DNA of 21,777 nt, from positions 1 through 21,777 of the forward strand of contig DASTQL010000218.1 in NCBI GenBank assembly GCA_035761805.1, given 5' to 3'. The DNA is from DASTQL01 sp035761805 (lineage in GTDB: Bacteria > Actinomycetota > Actinomycetes > Jiangellales > Jiangellaceae). Position 1 is the stretch's first letter, and each line of letters opens with the position of its first letter. The notes under the pieces were generated by a model. The model saw only the letters and a program-made list of their open reading frames with translations. It had not been told where the DNA came from and did not search any database. Shown in pieces: positions 13,796 to 21,639 of this stretch. Position numbers and translations under genes: made by a program.

Positions 13796-15306
13796 CGGCC
13801 GCGCGGCAGCATGCCGAGGACCACGGCCAGGCCGAGGACGGAGCGGGGGGTGTACGCCGCCCGCCAGAGCCCACCGTGGTTCGCGCCGTGCCACAGCAGC
13901 TCGTCCGGGTGCGCGAGGGGGACCGTCGGGTCGGCGACGCTCGGGCCGGCCCGCAGGTCGTGCACGAGCAGCGCAGCCATGAGCGTGTTGCTCGTCGACG
14001 GGTCGAAGATCTCGATCCCGAAGCGGTGGGCGCCGGCGTAGGCCGCCGCGAGGGCACGGTTGCGGAGCACGGACCTGGTCCGGGTGGCGGGTGCGACGTT
14101 GACCGACACGCGCGTCCCGCCCTCCCGCGCCGTGGTCGCCCGCCAACGCTGGATCCGCTTGGCGAGGGCGTAGTTGGGCCCTTGTTGCGGTACGAGCGCA
14201 TCGTGCACACCGACGAGCCTCCCGTCCTCACGAGCGTGCAGGCGGCGGTAGTTGGGCCCGAAGAGACGCCCCGCGCTGCCGACCCGGGCGGTGCGCCGCG
14301 CGGCCCGGGTCGCGAGCCCGCGGCCCTGGTAGCGGGCGCGGCTCTGCTCGACAGCGTCCTCCGGCACGCTGAAGGCGTCGGTGGGCGTGGCGAGGAAGGC
14401 CAGGGACACGTCGTCACGCACCCGGCCGAGAGCCTGGGTCAGCGCGTCGACGGCCACCGAGGCGCGCGTGTGCTCCGCCCCGTCCGCGTACACGTAGCTC
14501 CCGAGCACGTACGGGCCCCGCAACCGCGCGAGCCACGCGGCCAGCGCCGGCGCCCCGCTGAGCAGGTCGACCCCTGCCGTGGCCAGCAGTTCCTCATCGG
14601 CCGGGTCGTCGCCCAGCGGACGTCGTACGGGGAGGGTCAGCCGACCGGGCGACGCCCGCACCCGGTCGAGCAGCCGCTGCCACACGTCGGGTCGCGGCAG
14701 GTCCACGCCGACCACGTGGGCACCCCAGCGGACGAGGGGGACGTAGGGGCCCAGCTCGGCACCCGCCCCGAGGGCGACGACCGTCGTGTCGCGCAGGTCC
14801 AGCCACTCCGGCTGCGACGCCACCTCCAGGACGGCGTCGGCGTGCGACGGCTCGACCACCCCGGCAGCCACCCAGGAGTCGAGCCGCCGCCGGAGGTCGT
14901 CGCCGGCCAGGCGCTGCCCCCGGTACGGGAGGGTCAGCTCCTGCGGCCCGCCGACCTGGCCACCGCGGACCTCCGCGGTCGCGAGCTCCGGCCCCTCCGG
15001 TGCGGCGAAGGCCTGGTCCAGCGGGACGTCCTCGCCTCCCCGGTCGAAGGTGAAGCGGGCGTGCACCGAGCGGAGCCCGTCGGCAGCCGTGGTCGACGCC
15101 GCCGACGACGAGGTCGCCGTCGCCTCGGTCATCCGGCGGAAGGCGGCCACGTAGCCGTGTCGCCAGTCCGACTCGCGGTCGACCGTGGCCGCGAGACCGG
15201 CGTCCACAGCCCGCACGGCGTCGGCGAGGACGGCCCGCCCGGTGGCGCTGGTGCTGCGCCGGCCGTCGACGAGCGGGAACACCACGCCCGCTGGACCGGT
15301 GGTCAT
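13792..15306 (-). CDS. Unrecognised 504-aa protein with Rossmann-like glycine motif
   Basis: I do not recognise the family. No signal peptide or membrane helix is obvious, so it is probably cytoplasmic. Near the middle, TTVVALGAGAELGPY (174-188) followed by WGAHVVGVDL (194-203) looks like a beta-alpha-beta nucleotide or SAM-binding unit: a glycine-rich loop, then a strand ending in an acidic residue. The N-terminal 120 residues have an Ala/Ser/Thr-rich linker (61-76). The C-terminal part has a distinctive conserved-looking block (LFGPNYRRLHA near 368, QQGPNYALAKRIQRW near 394) and ends basic. The ATG at 15306 overlaps the GNAT stop by 4 bp and its own stop overlaps the BrkB start by 4 bp, so all three are translationally coupled. 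A methyltransferase- or dehydrogenase-like enzyme is a guess. Confidence 0.85.
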   Translation of the reverse strand: MTTGPAGVVFPLVDGRRSTSATGRAVLADAVRAVDAGLAATVDRESDWRHGYVAAFRRMTEATATSSSAASTTAADGLRSVHARFTFDRGGEDVPLDQAFAAPEGPELATAEVRGGQVGGPQELTLPYRGQRLAGDDLRRRLDSWVAAGVVEPSHADAVLEVASQPEWLDLRDTTVVALGAGAELGPYVPLVRWGAHVVGVDLPRPDVWQRLLDRVRASPGRLTLPVRRPLGDDPADEELLATAGVDLLSGAPALAAWLARLRGPYVLGSYVYADGAEHTRASVAVDALTQALGRVRDDVSLAFLATPTDAFSVPEDAVEQSRARYQGRGLATRAARRTARVGSAGRLFGPNYRRLHAREDGRLVGVHDALVPQQGPNYALAKRIQRWRATTAREGGTRVSVNVAPATRTRSVLRNRALAAAYAGAHRFGIEIFDPSTSNTLMAALLVHDLRAGPSVADPTVPLAHPDELLWHGANHGGLWRAAYTPRSVLGLAVVLGMLPRGR

Positions 15307-15836
15307 CCGGCCAGGTCGGTCGGGCGCAGGCGGTAGACCTGCAGGTGCAGGTCGTAGTACTTGTCCGTCTCCCCCACCCACTCCATGCCGAGCCGGCGGG
15401 CCATCGCGATGCCCTTGGCGTTGGCGGGCCGGACGACGGCGAAGAGCTCGTGGGCGGACTGGCCGAAGGCCCAGCGGGCGAGCGCGCGGGCCGCCTCGAT
15501 CGCGTAGCCGTGCCCCCAGTGCTCCGGCGCGAGCTGCCAGGCGATCTCGATGTCCTCGTCGAACGGCGGCATCCGTCGCAGTACCAGCGCACCGACGACC
15601 ACGCCGTCGTCGACCCGCTCCACCGCCCAGCGACCGCAGGGTGGCGTCGCGTTGCCCTGCTCGGCGATCCACCCTTCGAGGACCACACGCATCTGGGCGG
15701 TGTCCCGGACCGGTGCCATCGGCGGCGACAGCCACCGCGACACCCGTTCGTCGCCGTAGATGGCGAGCGCGACCTCGGCGTCGTCCCCGGTCCACGCGCG
15801 GAGCCGCAGGCGGTCCGTCGTCAGCAGGGCTGCCAC
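15303..15836 (-). CDS. GNAT family N-acetyltransferase (RimJ/RimL-like)
   Basis: This protein transfers an acetyl group from acetyl-CoA to an amine; RimJ/RimL-like members often act on protein N-termini, but the target here is unknown. TDRLRLRAWTGDDAE opens the fold, VVGALVLRR forms the central strand, HWGHGYAIEAARAL holds the acetyl-CoA pyrophosphate loop, and NAKGIAMARRLGMEWVG is the usual C-terminal helix-strand. The GTG at 15836 (177 residues) is preferred because a TAGCGT box lies seven bases before it and it gives the usual short N-terminus. The upstream GTG at 15845 (180 residues) overlaps that box and would not be transcribed if the promoter is real. It heads the run with the unknown protein and BrkB. 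Confidence 0.9.
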   Translation of the reverse strand: MAALLTTDRLRLRAWTGDDAEVALAIYGDERVSRWLSPPMAPVRDTAQMRVVLEGWIAEQGNATPPCGRWAVERVDDGVVVGALVLRRMPPFDEDIEIAWQLAPEHWGHGYAIEAARALARWAFGQSAHELFAVVRPANAKGIAMARRLGMEWVGETDKYYDLHLQVYRLRPTDLAG

Positions 15837-15843
15837 GTACCGC

Positions 15844-15849
15844 ACGCTA
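15844..15849 (-). promoter_or_regulatory. -10 box of a probable leaderless promoter for the GNAT operon
   Basis: TAGCGT on the - strand matches TANNNT and is followed by seven bases and the GTG at 15836. No Shine-Dalgarno is visible. It overlaps the alternative GTG at 15845, arguing against that start. Confidence 0.42.
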
Positions 15850-15897
15850 TCGGCGGGAACGGGCCGAGGGCGAGGGCCTACGGAGCGTCAGCGGTCG

Positions 15898-17034
15898 TCA
15901 GGACCCTGCCAGCCAGGTCGCCGGGTCCACGGCGGTCTCACCCAGCCGGATCTCGAAGTGCAGGTGGGGACCCGTGGACAGCCCGGTCGAGCCGATCCGA
16001 CCGACCGGCCGGCCGGCGGCGACCTGCTGCCCCCGCTCGACGTCCACGCGCGCCAGGTGCGCGTAGGCGGTCGTGACCGGGCTCCCGTCGACGTTCCCGT
16101 GGGCCACGACCACGACCAGCCCGTACGCGGGGTCGCGGTCGACCGAGACGACGGTGCCCGCGGCGGCGGCGTAGGCCACGCCGTCCCCGACCTGGAAGTC
16201 GGTCCCTAAGTGCTGCTTGACAACGCCCGTCACCGGGTGGTGCCGGGTGCCGAAGTCGCTGGACACCTCTCCCGTCGCCGGGCGGACGAGACGGGTGTCC
16301 ACGGCGATGGAATCGCGCAGCTGCTCGGCCTCGGTGGCAGCCGCCGAGGTAGCGCTCCGCGAGCTGCGCTGGGCGGCCGCGGCCCGGTCGGCCTCGACCC
16401 GGCTGGCCTCGTGGGCCTGCTCGGCGGCGGCGACGTCGCCGCTGGCGTGCCAACGGTCGACCCGTAGCTCCGCACGGGCGGCCCGCAGCTGCCGGACCAG
16501 CTGCTCGGCCGCCTCCAGCTCCGCCCCGGCGGCGCCGGCAAGCTCGTCCGCCGTCGTCGCGAGGGGTTCGACCGCCAGGCTGTGCCCGAGCGCGCCGACG
16601 ACGCCCACCGGGCCTGCGCCCGCACCGACCAGCACCAGCGGGTCGTGGTCCCTGACGGTCGCCGTGGCGGTGGCCGCGAGGGCTGCCAGCACCTGCCGCT
16701 CGGCCGCCACGGCCACGTGGCGCTCGGCCCGGCGCAGCGCATCGGCGTTCTCGGTCACGTCCGCCTCGACCGCCCGCAGGGCTCGCCGGGCTGCCTCGAC
16801 GGCGGCCCTCGAGGCGTCGCGGGCCGCGACCGCGCGACTCTCCGCCTCGACGGCTGCGGTCAGCGTGGCCTCGGCGTCGACGACGACCTGGTCCGCCTGG
16901 GCCAACGCGGCGGGGGACACGGCCGGCATCTCGGGGCGGGCCGCCGCAGGGGTGGCGGCCGCCATCGGCACCAGCAGGGCGGCGCCGCCGGTCAGGGCGA
17001 GCAGGGTGCGAGTGGGCAGGCGTTGCGTGGTCAT
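15898..17034 (-). CDS. Secreted M23-family peptidoglycan metallopeptidase
   Basis: This 378-residue envelope protein is predicted to cut peptidoglycan cross-bridges or activate wall remodelling. An N-terminal signal peptide (about 1-32) has basic residues, a hydrophobic core and an Ala-rich end. Residues about 45-245 are Ala/Glu/Arg-rich and probably coiled coil, as in EnvC/RipA-type helpers. The C-terminal LytM domain has the zinc motifs HLGTD (His275, Asp279) and HLHFE (His357, His359), plus His326 in YAHLA, so it looks catalytically intact. The ATG at 17034 is chosen because it begins the signal peptide; the frame runs further upstream without protein-like content. It follows a 397-bp structured leader. 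Confidence 0.93.
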   Translation of the reverse strand: MTTQRLPTRTLLALTGGAALLVPMAAATPAAARPEMPAVSPAALAQADQVVVDAEATLTAAVEAESRAVAARDASRAAVEAARRALRAVEADVTENADALRRAERHVAVAAERQVLAALAATATATVRDHDPLVLVGAGAGPVGVVGALGHSLAVEPLATTADELAGAAGAELEAAEQLVRQLRAARAELRVDRWHASGDVAAAEQAHEASRVEADRAAAAQRSSRSATSAAATEAEQLRDSIAVDTRLVRPATGEVSSDFGTRHHPVTGVVKQHLGTDFQVGDGVAYAAAAGTVVSVDRDPAYGLVVVVAHGNVDGSPVTTAYAHLARVDVERGQQVAAGRPVGRIGSTGLSTGPHLHFEIRLGETAVDPATWLAGS

Positions 17035-17144
17035 GCGGCTCTCGTGGGGTCGGGGACATGGGGTACGCCCAGGAAGGGCGCGGGGCGCCGCGCTGGGCGG
17101 GGCGGGCCCGTCCGCGTGGGTTCGCCGCGGCGGGGCCAGGCCGT

Positions 17145-17160
17145 CCGGTCGTGCGACCGG
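17145..17160 (-). repeat. Hairpin in the M23 leader
   Basis: CCGGTC and GACCGG form perfect 6-bp arms around a 4-base GTGC loop. If transcribed it would sit about 110 bases before the M23 start codon. Confidence 0.45.
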
Positions 17161-17176
17161 GGCGGCGGTCCAGGGC

Positions 17177-17194
17177 GTCGGCCGACCGGCCGAC
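17177..17194 (-). repeat. Second hairpin in the M23 leader
   Basis: GTCGGCC and GGCCGAC form perfect 7-bp arms around a 4-base GACC loop, 16 bases from the first hairpin. The pair makes a strongly folded leader likely, though such repeats also arise more often in very G+C-rich DNA. Confidence 0.45.
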
Positions 17195-17263
17195 GACAAG
17201 CGGGGCGCCGCCAGGCCGGGCAGGCCGGACGGGCGGGACCCGGCACCGTCGCGATGAGGACGG

Positions 17264-17287
17264 CTCACCGTGTTACGGGTGAGTAAC
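17264..17287. promoter_or_regulatory. Overlapping inverted repeats, candidate operator for the M23 gene
   Basis: Two inverted repeats interlock here: CTCACC (17264-17269) with GGTGAG (17278-17283), and GTTAC (17272-17276) with GTAAC (17283-17287) separated by six bases. The second, A+T-richer than its surroundings, has the size and symmetry of a dimeric regulator site. GTAAC-type half-sites recall those reported for the actinobacterial response regulator MtrA, which controls wall hydrolases, but that link is speculative. Confidence 0.35.
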
Positions 17288-17398
17288 GTCGACCCCGCGT
17301 CGACCGATCCCGACCGCCGACGTGATCCTCGCCACGTCCTCCCTCGTGGCCCATGGCTCGGAGAGTCGGGGTCTCGCATGATCATCGGGGCTGGTGAC

Positions 17399-17414
17399 GT
17401 TCGGAACCCCGAAC
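17399..17414 (-). terminator. Small hairpin after the AfsR-type regulator gene
   Basis: GTTCGG and CCGAAC form 6-bp arms around a 4-base loop, 17 bases beyond the stop of the regulator gene. There is no U-tract, so termination is only suggested by position. Confidence 0.35.
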
Positions 17415-17431
17415 TCTGCGGGGCCCACTCC

Positions 17432-20400
17432 TCAGCCGGCGAGCCGGTGCTGCCCCTCCTCCGCCTCGGCGGCCCAGCGGGGGGCGCGGGCCCGGGCTGC
17501 CACCCCAGCAGCGGTCCGCCAGTGCGCCTCCGCCTCGACCGGCCGGTCGAGCAGCTCGGCCAGGCGGGCCAGCCGAGCGGCGACCGGCCCGAGGACCATC
17601 GCGTGGGTCTCGCCGCCGTGCAGGTGCTGCTCGTACGGGAGCAGCGCCTCGTACGTCGTTCCCGCCAGGTCACGCGCACCACAGGCCACGACGGCGTCGG
17701 CCCGGAAGCCCTCGAGGAGCAGCCACAGGTAGTCGGCCGGCAGGGGCTCGGCGCTGCGCAGCAGGGCCTCGCCCTCGGCCGGCCGGCCTTGCGCGGCCCG
17801 CAGCAGGGCCAGCGCCGGGGCTCCTTGCGCCGGGTACGAGGCCGCGAGGGCCTCCACGAGCGGCGCGGCCTCACTCATCCGGCCCAGCTGGGTGAGGACG
17901 CAGATCCGGGTGGTGACCCCGATCGCCTCGAGGTCGTGCATCTCCACGCCGGCGCGCGGTCTGGTCGCCGCAGCGAAGGTCTCCAGCGCGACAGCCGGGT
18001 CCCCCTGGACGACCTCGCGGAAGCCGTGGAAGAGCTGCACGACGACCGAGAACAGCGGCATCTCGTAGCGTCGCAGCACCTGCTCGGCCCGGGCGACGAG
18101 CGCAGCCGCGGCGTCCACCTCGCCCACCGCGCAGTGGCTGGCCAGCTGCCCGAGCAGGCCCAGCACCTCGACGCCGGGCATCGCGTGCTCGGACCCCAGC
18201 CGCTCCAGCCGCTGGGCGATCTCCGGGGTGGCCCCACCCGGAGCCTGCTGCCGTATGGAGGAGTAGTGGGCCGCGTTGAGCGCGACGGCGAGCACCGTGG
18301 GTTCATCGAGGCGCTCGGCGACCTCGACCGCCTGGCGCTGGACCGCCTCGACCTCCTGCGGGTCCGACCACCAGACGATCTCGGTGCCGAGCGCGGCCAG
18401 AACCCGGACCCGCAGCTCGCTGTCGCCTGGCGGGAGTCGCTGGAGCGTCTCGCGGCAGCAGGCGATCAGCTCCTCGTCCACCATGCCGTACGGGCGGTTG
18501 GACCAGATCAACGGCACGTCGATCGCCGTGATCGCTCGCGCGGCGAGCTGTGGGTCGTCGAGCGGCATGGCCTTGCGCACCGCCTCGCCCCGCGTCTCCC
18601 GGGCGGTCTGGGCCAGCCCGGCGAGCTGCTGAGCGCGGGCCAGCCCGGCCAGCAGCTCGACCTCGCGCCCAGGGTCCGGGCGCCGCAGCAGCCGGAACGC
18701 CACGAGCGCGCGTTCCCGCTGGGACAGGGCGGCGCGGTAGGCCAGGCGCTGCTCGGCCTGGTCCGCAGCGGCGGAGGCGTGCCGGGCCGCCCTGGCAGGG
18801 TCCCCAGCCGCTCCGGCCTCCGTCCAGTGGTGCGCCAGTCCCGCGAGATCGTCGGGGTCCAGCTCCTCCAGCGCGCGAGCCACCCGGGCGTGGATCCGGT
18901 CCCTCCGCAGCCGGGCCAGGTCGTCGTACACCGTGTCCCGGACCAGGGCGTGGGCGAAGCGCACCCGACCGGGGCCCGGCTCCTCGAGCAAGCCGGAGAG
19001 CACGCCGACCTCGACGGCGTCGTAGACCTCGTCCTCGCCATGCTCGTCCGCGGCCGCGAGGACCTCGAGGTCGACCTCGCGCCCCGCGACCGCTGCGGTC
19101 CGGAGCACGAGGCGCGCGGTCTCGGGCAGGCGGGCGAGCCGGCGGCGGACGACGTCCCGGACGCCCGCCGGGACCTCCTCGACGGCCACGAGCGCACCCT
19201 CACGGGCGAGCAGGCGGGCCGACTCGCGGACGTAGAACGGGTTGCCGCCGCTCCGCTCGGCGATGCGGTCCGTCACTCCCGGACCGAGCAGGGGGCCGGT
19301 CTCGGCAACCCCCTCCTCTTCACAGACGGCGCGGACGAGGGCCTCGACCTCATCGGCGCCGAGCCCACCGAGGTCGAGACGCAAGGCGTCACGCCGGGCC
19401 AGGGCGGCGAGCGTCTCGCCGAGCTCGTCGCCGGCCTCGGCGGGACGGTAGGTGCCCACCACGAGCAGCCGCCCCGGTGCGGGGTCGGCGAGCAGGTCGC
19501 GCAGGGCGATGAGGGTGCCGTCGTCGGCCCGGTGCAGGTCGTCGAGGACGACCACCAGCGGCTGCCGGACAGCCACCCGCCGGAGGTAGCTCGCCAGGGC
19601 CCGGTGCTGCCGGAAGCGGGCCGAGGGCTCGTCCTCCGCCCGCGCACGGTCGCCACCCCGGAGAGGGGCGAGCGCTGCGGCCTCCTCCGGCTCGGGCGGT
19701 CGGTCGGCCAGCGCGTCGAGCACCTCGACCCAGGGCCACAGGGCCGGCGACCCGTCGGTCTCGGGGCAGCGACCCCACACGACCCGCCAGCCCCGCGTCG
19801 CGAGTCGTTCGGCCACACCGGCCGCCAGGGCCGTCTTGCCGATCCCCGGCTCACCCGCCACGAGCGCGGCGCCCGGGCGGCCGGAGGACCGCACGTCCTC
19901 CGCCCTGGCCCCGAGCCGCTGGAGCTCGACGTCCCGGCCCACGACGTGCGGCACGGGTGGTGCGCCGGGTCCGGCGGCAGGGGCAGCCGAGTCGTCGGCA
20001 GGAACCTCGGTCCAGGCCGCCACGCCCGCACCGCCCGTCGTGTCCATCGCCTCGGGGGCGGCCAGCAGCGCCGGGTCCTGGGCCAGAACCGCCGCCTCGA
20101 GGCCCCGCAGCCCCGGGCCCGGGTCCAGGCCCAGCTCCTCGACGAGCACCGTGCGCGCCCGCTGGAGGGCGGCGAGCGCGTCACCCTGCCGGCCGGCCCG
20201 GTAGAGCGCGAGGACCAGCAGACGCCAGGACTCCTCCCTCAGCCGGTGCTCCAGCAACAGGGCCTCGAGGTCGGCGACCGCCGCAGCGGGCCTGCCCAGC
20301 TCGAGGAGTGCAGCGACCCGGCGCTCGCGCGCGTACACCCGCAGCTCGTCCAGCCGGACGGCCTCGGGTCGCGCCCAGGGCTCGTCGGCCACCTCCGCAT

Positions 20401-20815
20401 AGGCGGGTCCCCGCCAGCGGCGGAGGGTGGTGTCGAGCAGGTCGAGGGCCGTGGCGGGAGCCGCCGCGGACGCGGCCTCGAGCTCGGCCGCGAAGACCTC
20501 GGCGTCGACGGCGCCGGGTGAGGGCCGGAGGGCGTAGCCGGGCGCGATGCTGACGAGGAGCCTGGCGGGACTCCGCGGTGCGCGCTCCGGCTCGACCACC
20601 CGCCGGAGGTGGGAGACGTAGGCCTGAAGCGCACCGAGTGCGCGGGGTGGTGGCTCCCCACGCCAGAGGTCGTCGACGATCCGCTCGGCGGGCACCACCG
20701 TCCCGGACGCGACGAGCAGGCGAGCCAGCACGGAGCGCTGGCGCGGGCCGCCGACGTCGACGACCGCACCCCGAGCGTCGCGGACCTCGAGCGGCCCCAG
20801 GACGGAGAACTCCAT
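17432..20815 (-). CDS. AfsR/SARP-like BTAD transcriptional regulator with ATPase
   Basis: This 1127-residue cytoplasmic regulator has three parts. Residues 1-95 are an OmpR-type winged helix for DNA binding (FSVLGPLEVRD start, GPRQRSVLARLL helix). Residues 101-250 are the BTAD helical domain. From about 291 comes an AAA/STAND-type ATPase with Walker A GEPGIGKT (321-328) and Walker B LVVVLDDLH (420-428). The remaining 500 or so residues are Ala/Leu/Glu-rich helical repeats of TPR type. Such proteins usually activate secondary-metabolite or local genes in response to a ligand or phosphorylation. The start fits the family N-terminus; a TACGCT -10-like box lies at 20840-20845. No biosynthetic cluster is visible, so its target is unknown. 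Confidence 0.93.
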   Translation of the reverse strand: MEFSVLGPLEVRDARGAVVDVGGPRQRSVLARLLVASGTVVPAERIVDDLWRGEPPPRALGALQAYVSHLRRVVEPERAPRSPARLLVSIAPGYALRPSPGAVDAEVFAAELEAASAAAPATALDLLDTTLRRWRGPAYAEVADEPWARPEAVRLDELRVYARERRVAALLELGRPAAAVADLEALLLEHRLREESWRLLVLALYRAGRQGDALAALQRARTVLVEELGLDPGPGLRGLEAAVLAQDPALLAAPEAMDTTGGAGVAAWTEVPADDSAAPAAGPGAPPVPHVVGRDVELQRLGARAEDVRSSGRPGAALVAGEPGIGKTALAAGVAERLATRGWRVVWGRCPETDGSPALWPWVEVLDALADRPPEPEEAAALAPLRGGDRARAEDEPSARFRQHRALASYLRRVAVRQPLVVVLDDLHRADDGTLIALRDLLADPAPGRLLVVGTYRPAEAGDELGETLAALARRDALRLDLGGLGADEVEALVRAVCEEEGVAETGPLLGPGVTDRIAERSGGNPFYVRESARLLAREGALVAVEEVPAGVRDVVRRRLARLPETARLVLRTAAVAGREVDLEVLAAADEHGEDEVYDAVEVGVLSGLLEEPGPGRVRFAHALVRDTVYDDLARLRRDRIHARVARALEELDPDDLAGLAHHWTEAGAAGDPARAARHASAAADQAEQRLAYRAALSQRERALVAFRLLRRPDPGREVELLAGLARAQQLAGLAQTARETRGEAVRKAMPLDDPQLAARAITAIDVPLIWSNRPYGMVDEELIACCRETLQRLPPGDSELRVRVLAALGTEIVWWSDPQEVEAVQRQAVEVAERLDEPTVLAVALNAAHYSSIRQQAPGGATPEIAQRLERLGSEHAMPGVEVLGLLGQLASHCAVGEVDAAAALVARAEQVLRRYEMPLFSVVVQLFHGFREVVQGDPAVALETFAAATRPRAGVEMHDLEAIGVTTRICVLTQLGRMSEAAPLVEALAASYPAQGAPALALLRAAQGRPAEGEALLRSAEPLPADYLWLLLEGFRADAVVACGARDLAGTTYEALLPYEQHLHGGETHAMVLGPVAARLARLAELLDRPVEAEAHWRTAAGVAARARAPRWAAEAEEGQHRLAG

Positions 20816-20871
20816 GCTGGCGAATCACCCCCCGGACGGAGCGTAGCCGCGACGCGGGTCGTGGCCGGCCA

Positions 20872-21639
20872 CTACGCAGACGGGGACGAGAAGGGCGTCC
20901 TCGGGCGCGGCTGCAGCTCGCCATCAAGGGTGAGGTCGACCCGCTCGTCGAAGAAGGCGATCATCCCGCGGATCCGCGGGTTCTCCCTGATCGGCTCCGG
21001 ATAGCTCCAGGCCAGGTCCGGCTCGAGCCGGTCTCCGACGCGGGCCGACCAGAAGCGGGCGGTCCCCTTGTACGGGCAGCGGGTGATGGTCCCGGTCGGC
21101 TCGAGCAGCTCCCGCCGGACGTCCTCGGGCGGGAGGTAGTAGCGCGTGGGGAGCGTGGTCTCGAAGAGCAGCATGGGGCGCGTCGACTCCGCCAGCAGGA
21201 CCCCGTGGAGCTCGACCCGGACGTGGCGCGATCCGGTGAGGACGTCGACGCGCATGGCCGTGTCCCTGGCATGGACGAAGACCTGCTCCTCCTCCTCGTA
21301 CCAGTCGAGCTGTTCCCAGCTGAACGTCACGTGGTCGGCCAGGACCTCCATCCCGGGGTCCAGGCGGCGGTGGGTCCTCGCCGCACCCGGGGCCACCCGC
21401 CGACCGGCCAGAACGGTCCAGCGCACGGTGCCGTCCGAGTCCTCCTGCGGGTCGGTCAGGGTGCCGTCGGGGACGTCGGCAAGCGGGATGTAGTAGGTGG
21501 GCAGCCGGCCCGGACCGTACTGGGCGAGCAGCAACGCCCGCCGGGAGTCTGCGACCAGGCGGCCACCGAGCCGGACCCGGATCCAGCGCGCTGTCGGCTC
21601 GATCCGAGGAGGTGGTGGGGCGAAGGCGTCGGCGCTCAC
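20872..21639 (-). CDS. Tandem DUF427 domain protein
   Basis: This 255-residue soluble protein contains two copies of the DUF427 fold, whose function is unknown. The first spans about 18-115 (WIRVRLGGRLVADSRRALLL, then YYIPLADV). The second spans about 135-240 (HVRVELHGVLLAESTRPMLL, then RYYLPPEDV, CPYKGTARFW and WSYPEP). Only the second copy retains the CPYKG and WSYPEP signatures, so the first may be the structural or degenerate half. The GTG start has AGGAG five bases upstream. It lies 56 bases before the AfsR-type gene on the same strand and may be cotranscribed with it. Confidence 0.9.
   Translation of the reverse strand: MSADAFAPPPPRIEPTARWIRVRLGGRLVADSRRALLLAQYGPGRLPTYYIPLADVPDGTLTDPQEDSDGTVRWTVLAGRRVAPGAARTHRRLDPGMEVLADHVTFSWEQLDWYEEEEQVFVHARDTAMRVDVLTGSRHVRVELHGVLLAESTRPMLLFETTLPTRYYLPPEDVRRELLEPTGTITRCPYKGTARFWSARVGDRLEPDLAWSYPEPIRENPRIRGMIAFFDERVDLTLDGELQPRPRTPFSSPSA

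Larger units (their letters stand above)
17035..17431 (-). other. 397-bp structured intergenic leader upstream of the M23 peptidase
   Basis: No gene is convincing here. The interval separates the regulator's stop from the M23 start, both on the - strand, so it should hold the end of one transcript and the promoter and leader of the next. It contains at least four inverted repeats, listed separately. The half nearest the M23 gene (17035-17240) is extremely G+C-rich. I could not place a clear promoter, and I do not find the conserved core of a known riboswitch. Confidence 0.45.

Noticed and set aside
17275..17290. Resemblance of ACGGGTGAGTAACG to a conserved 16S rRNA segment
   Set aside because: The match is only 14 bases, with no flanking rRNA similarity. 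It is best explained by the inverted repeat at 17264-17287.
17035..17431. ydaO-type c-di-AMP riboswitch upstream of the M23 gene
   Set aside because: The context is typical, but I could not find the conserved CCGAACCC...AGCTAACC core on the - strand. It was not called without a covariance-model hit.
17035..17874. Longer start for the M23 peptidase
   Set aside because: The upstream part overlaps the end of the regulator gene out of frame. The signal peptide expected at the true start begins at 17034.
17270..20521. A 1083-codon + strand open frame antisense to the AfsR-type regulator
   Set aside because: Its translation is low-complexity, rich in G, R, P, E and Q, with no recognisable domain. 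The opposite strand encodes an intact, motif-bearing regulator. Long antisense frames are expected at this G+C content.
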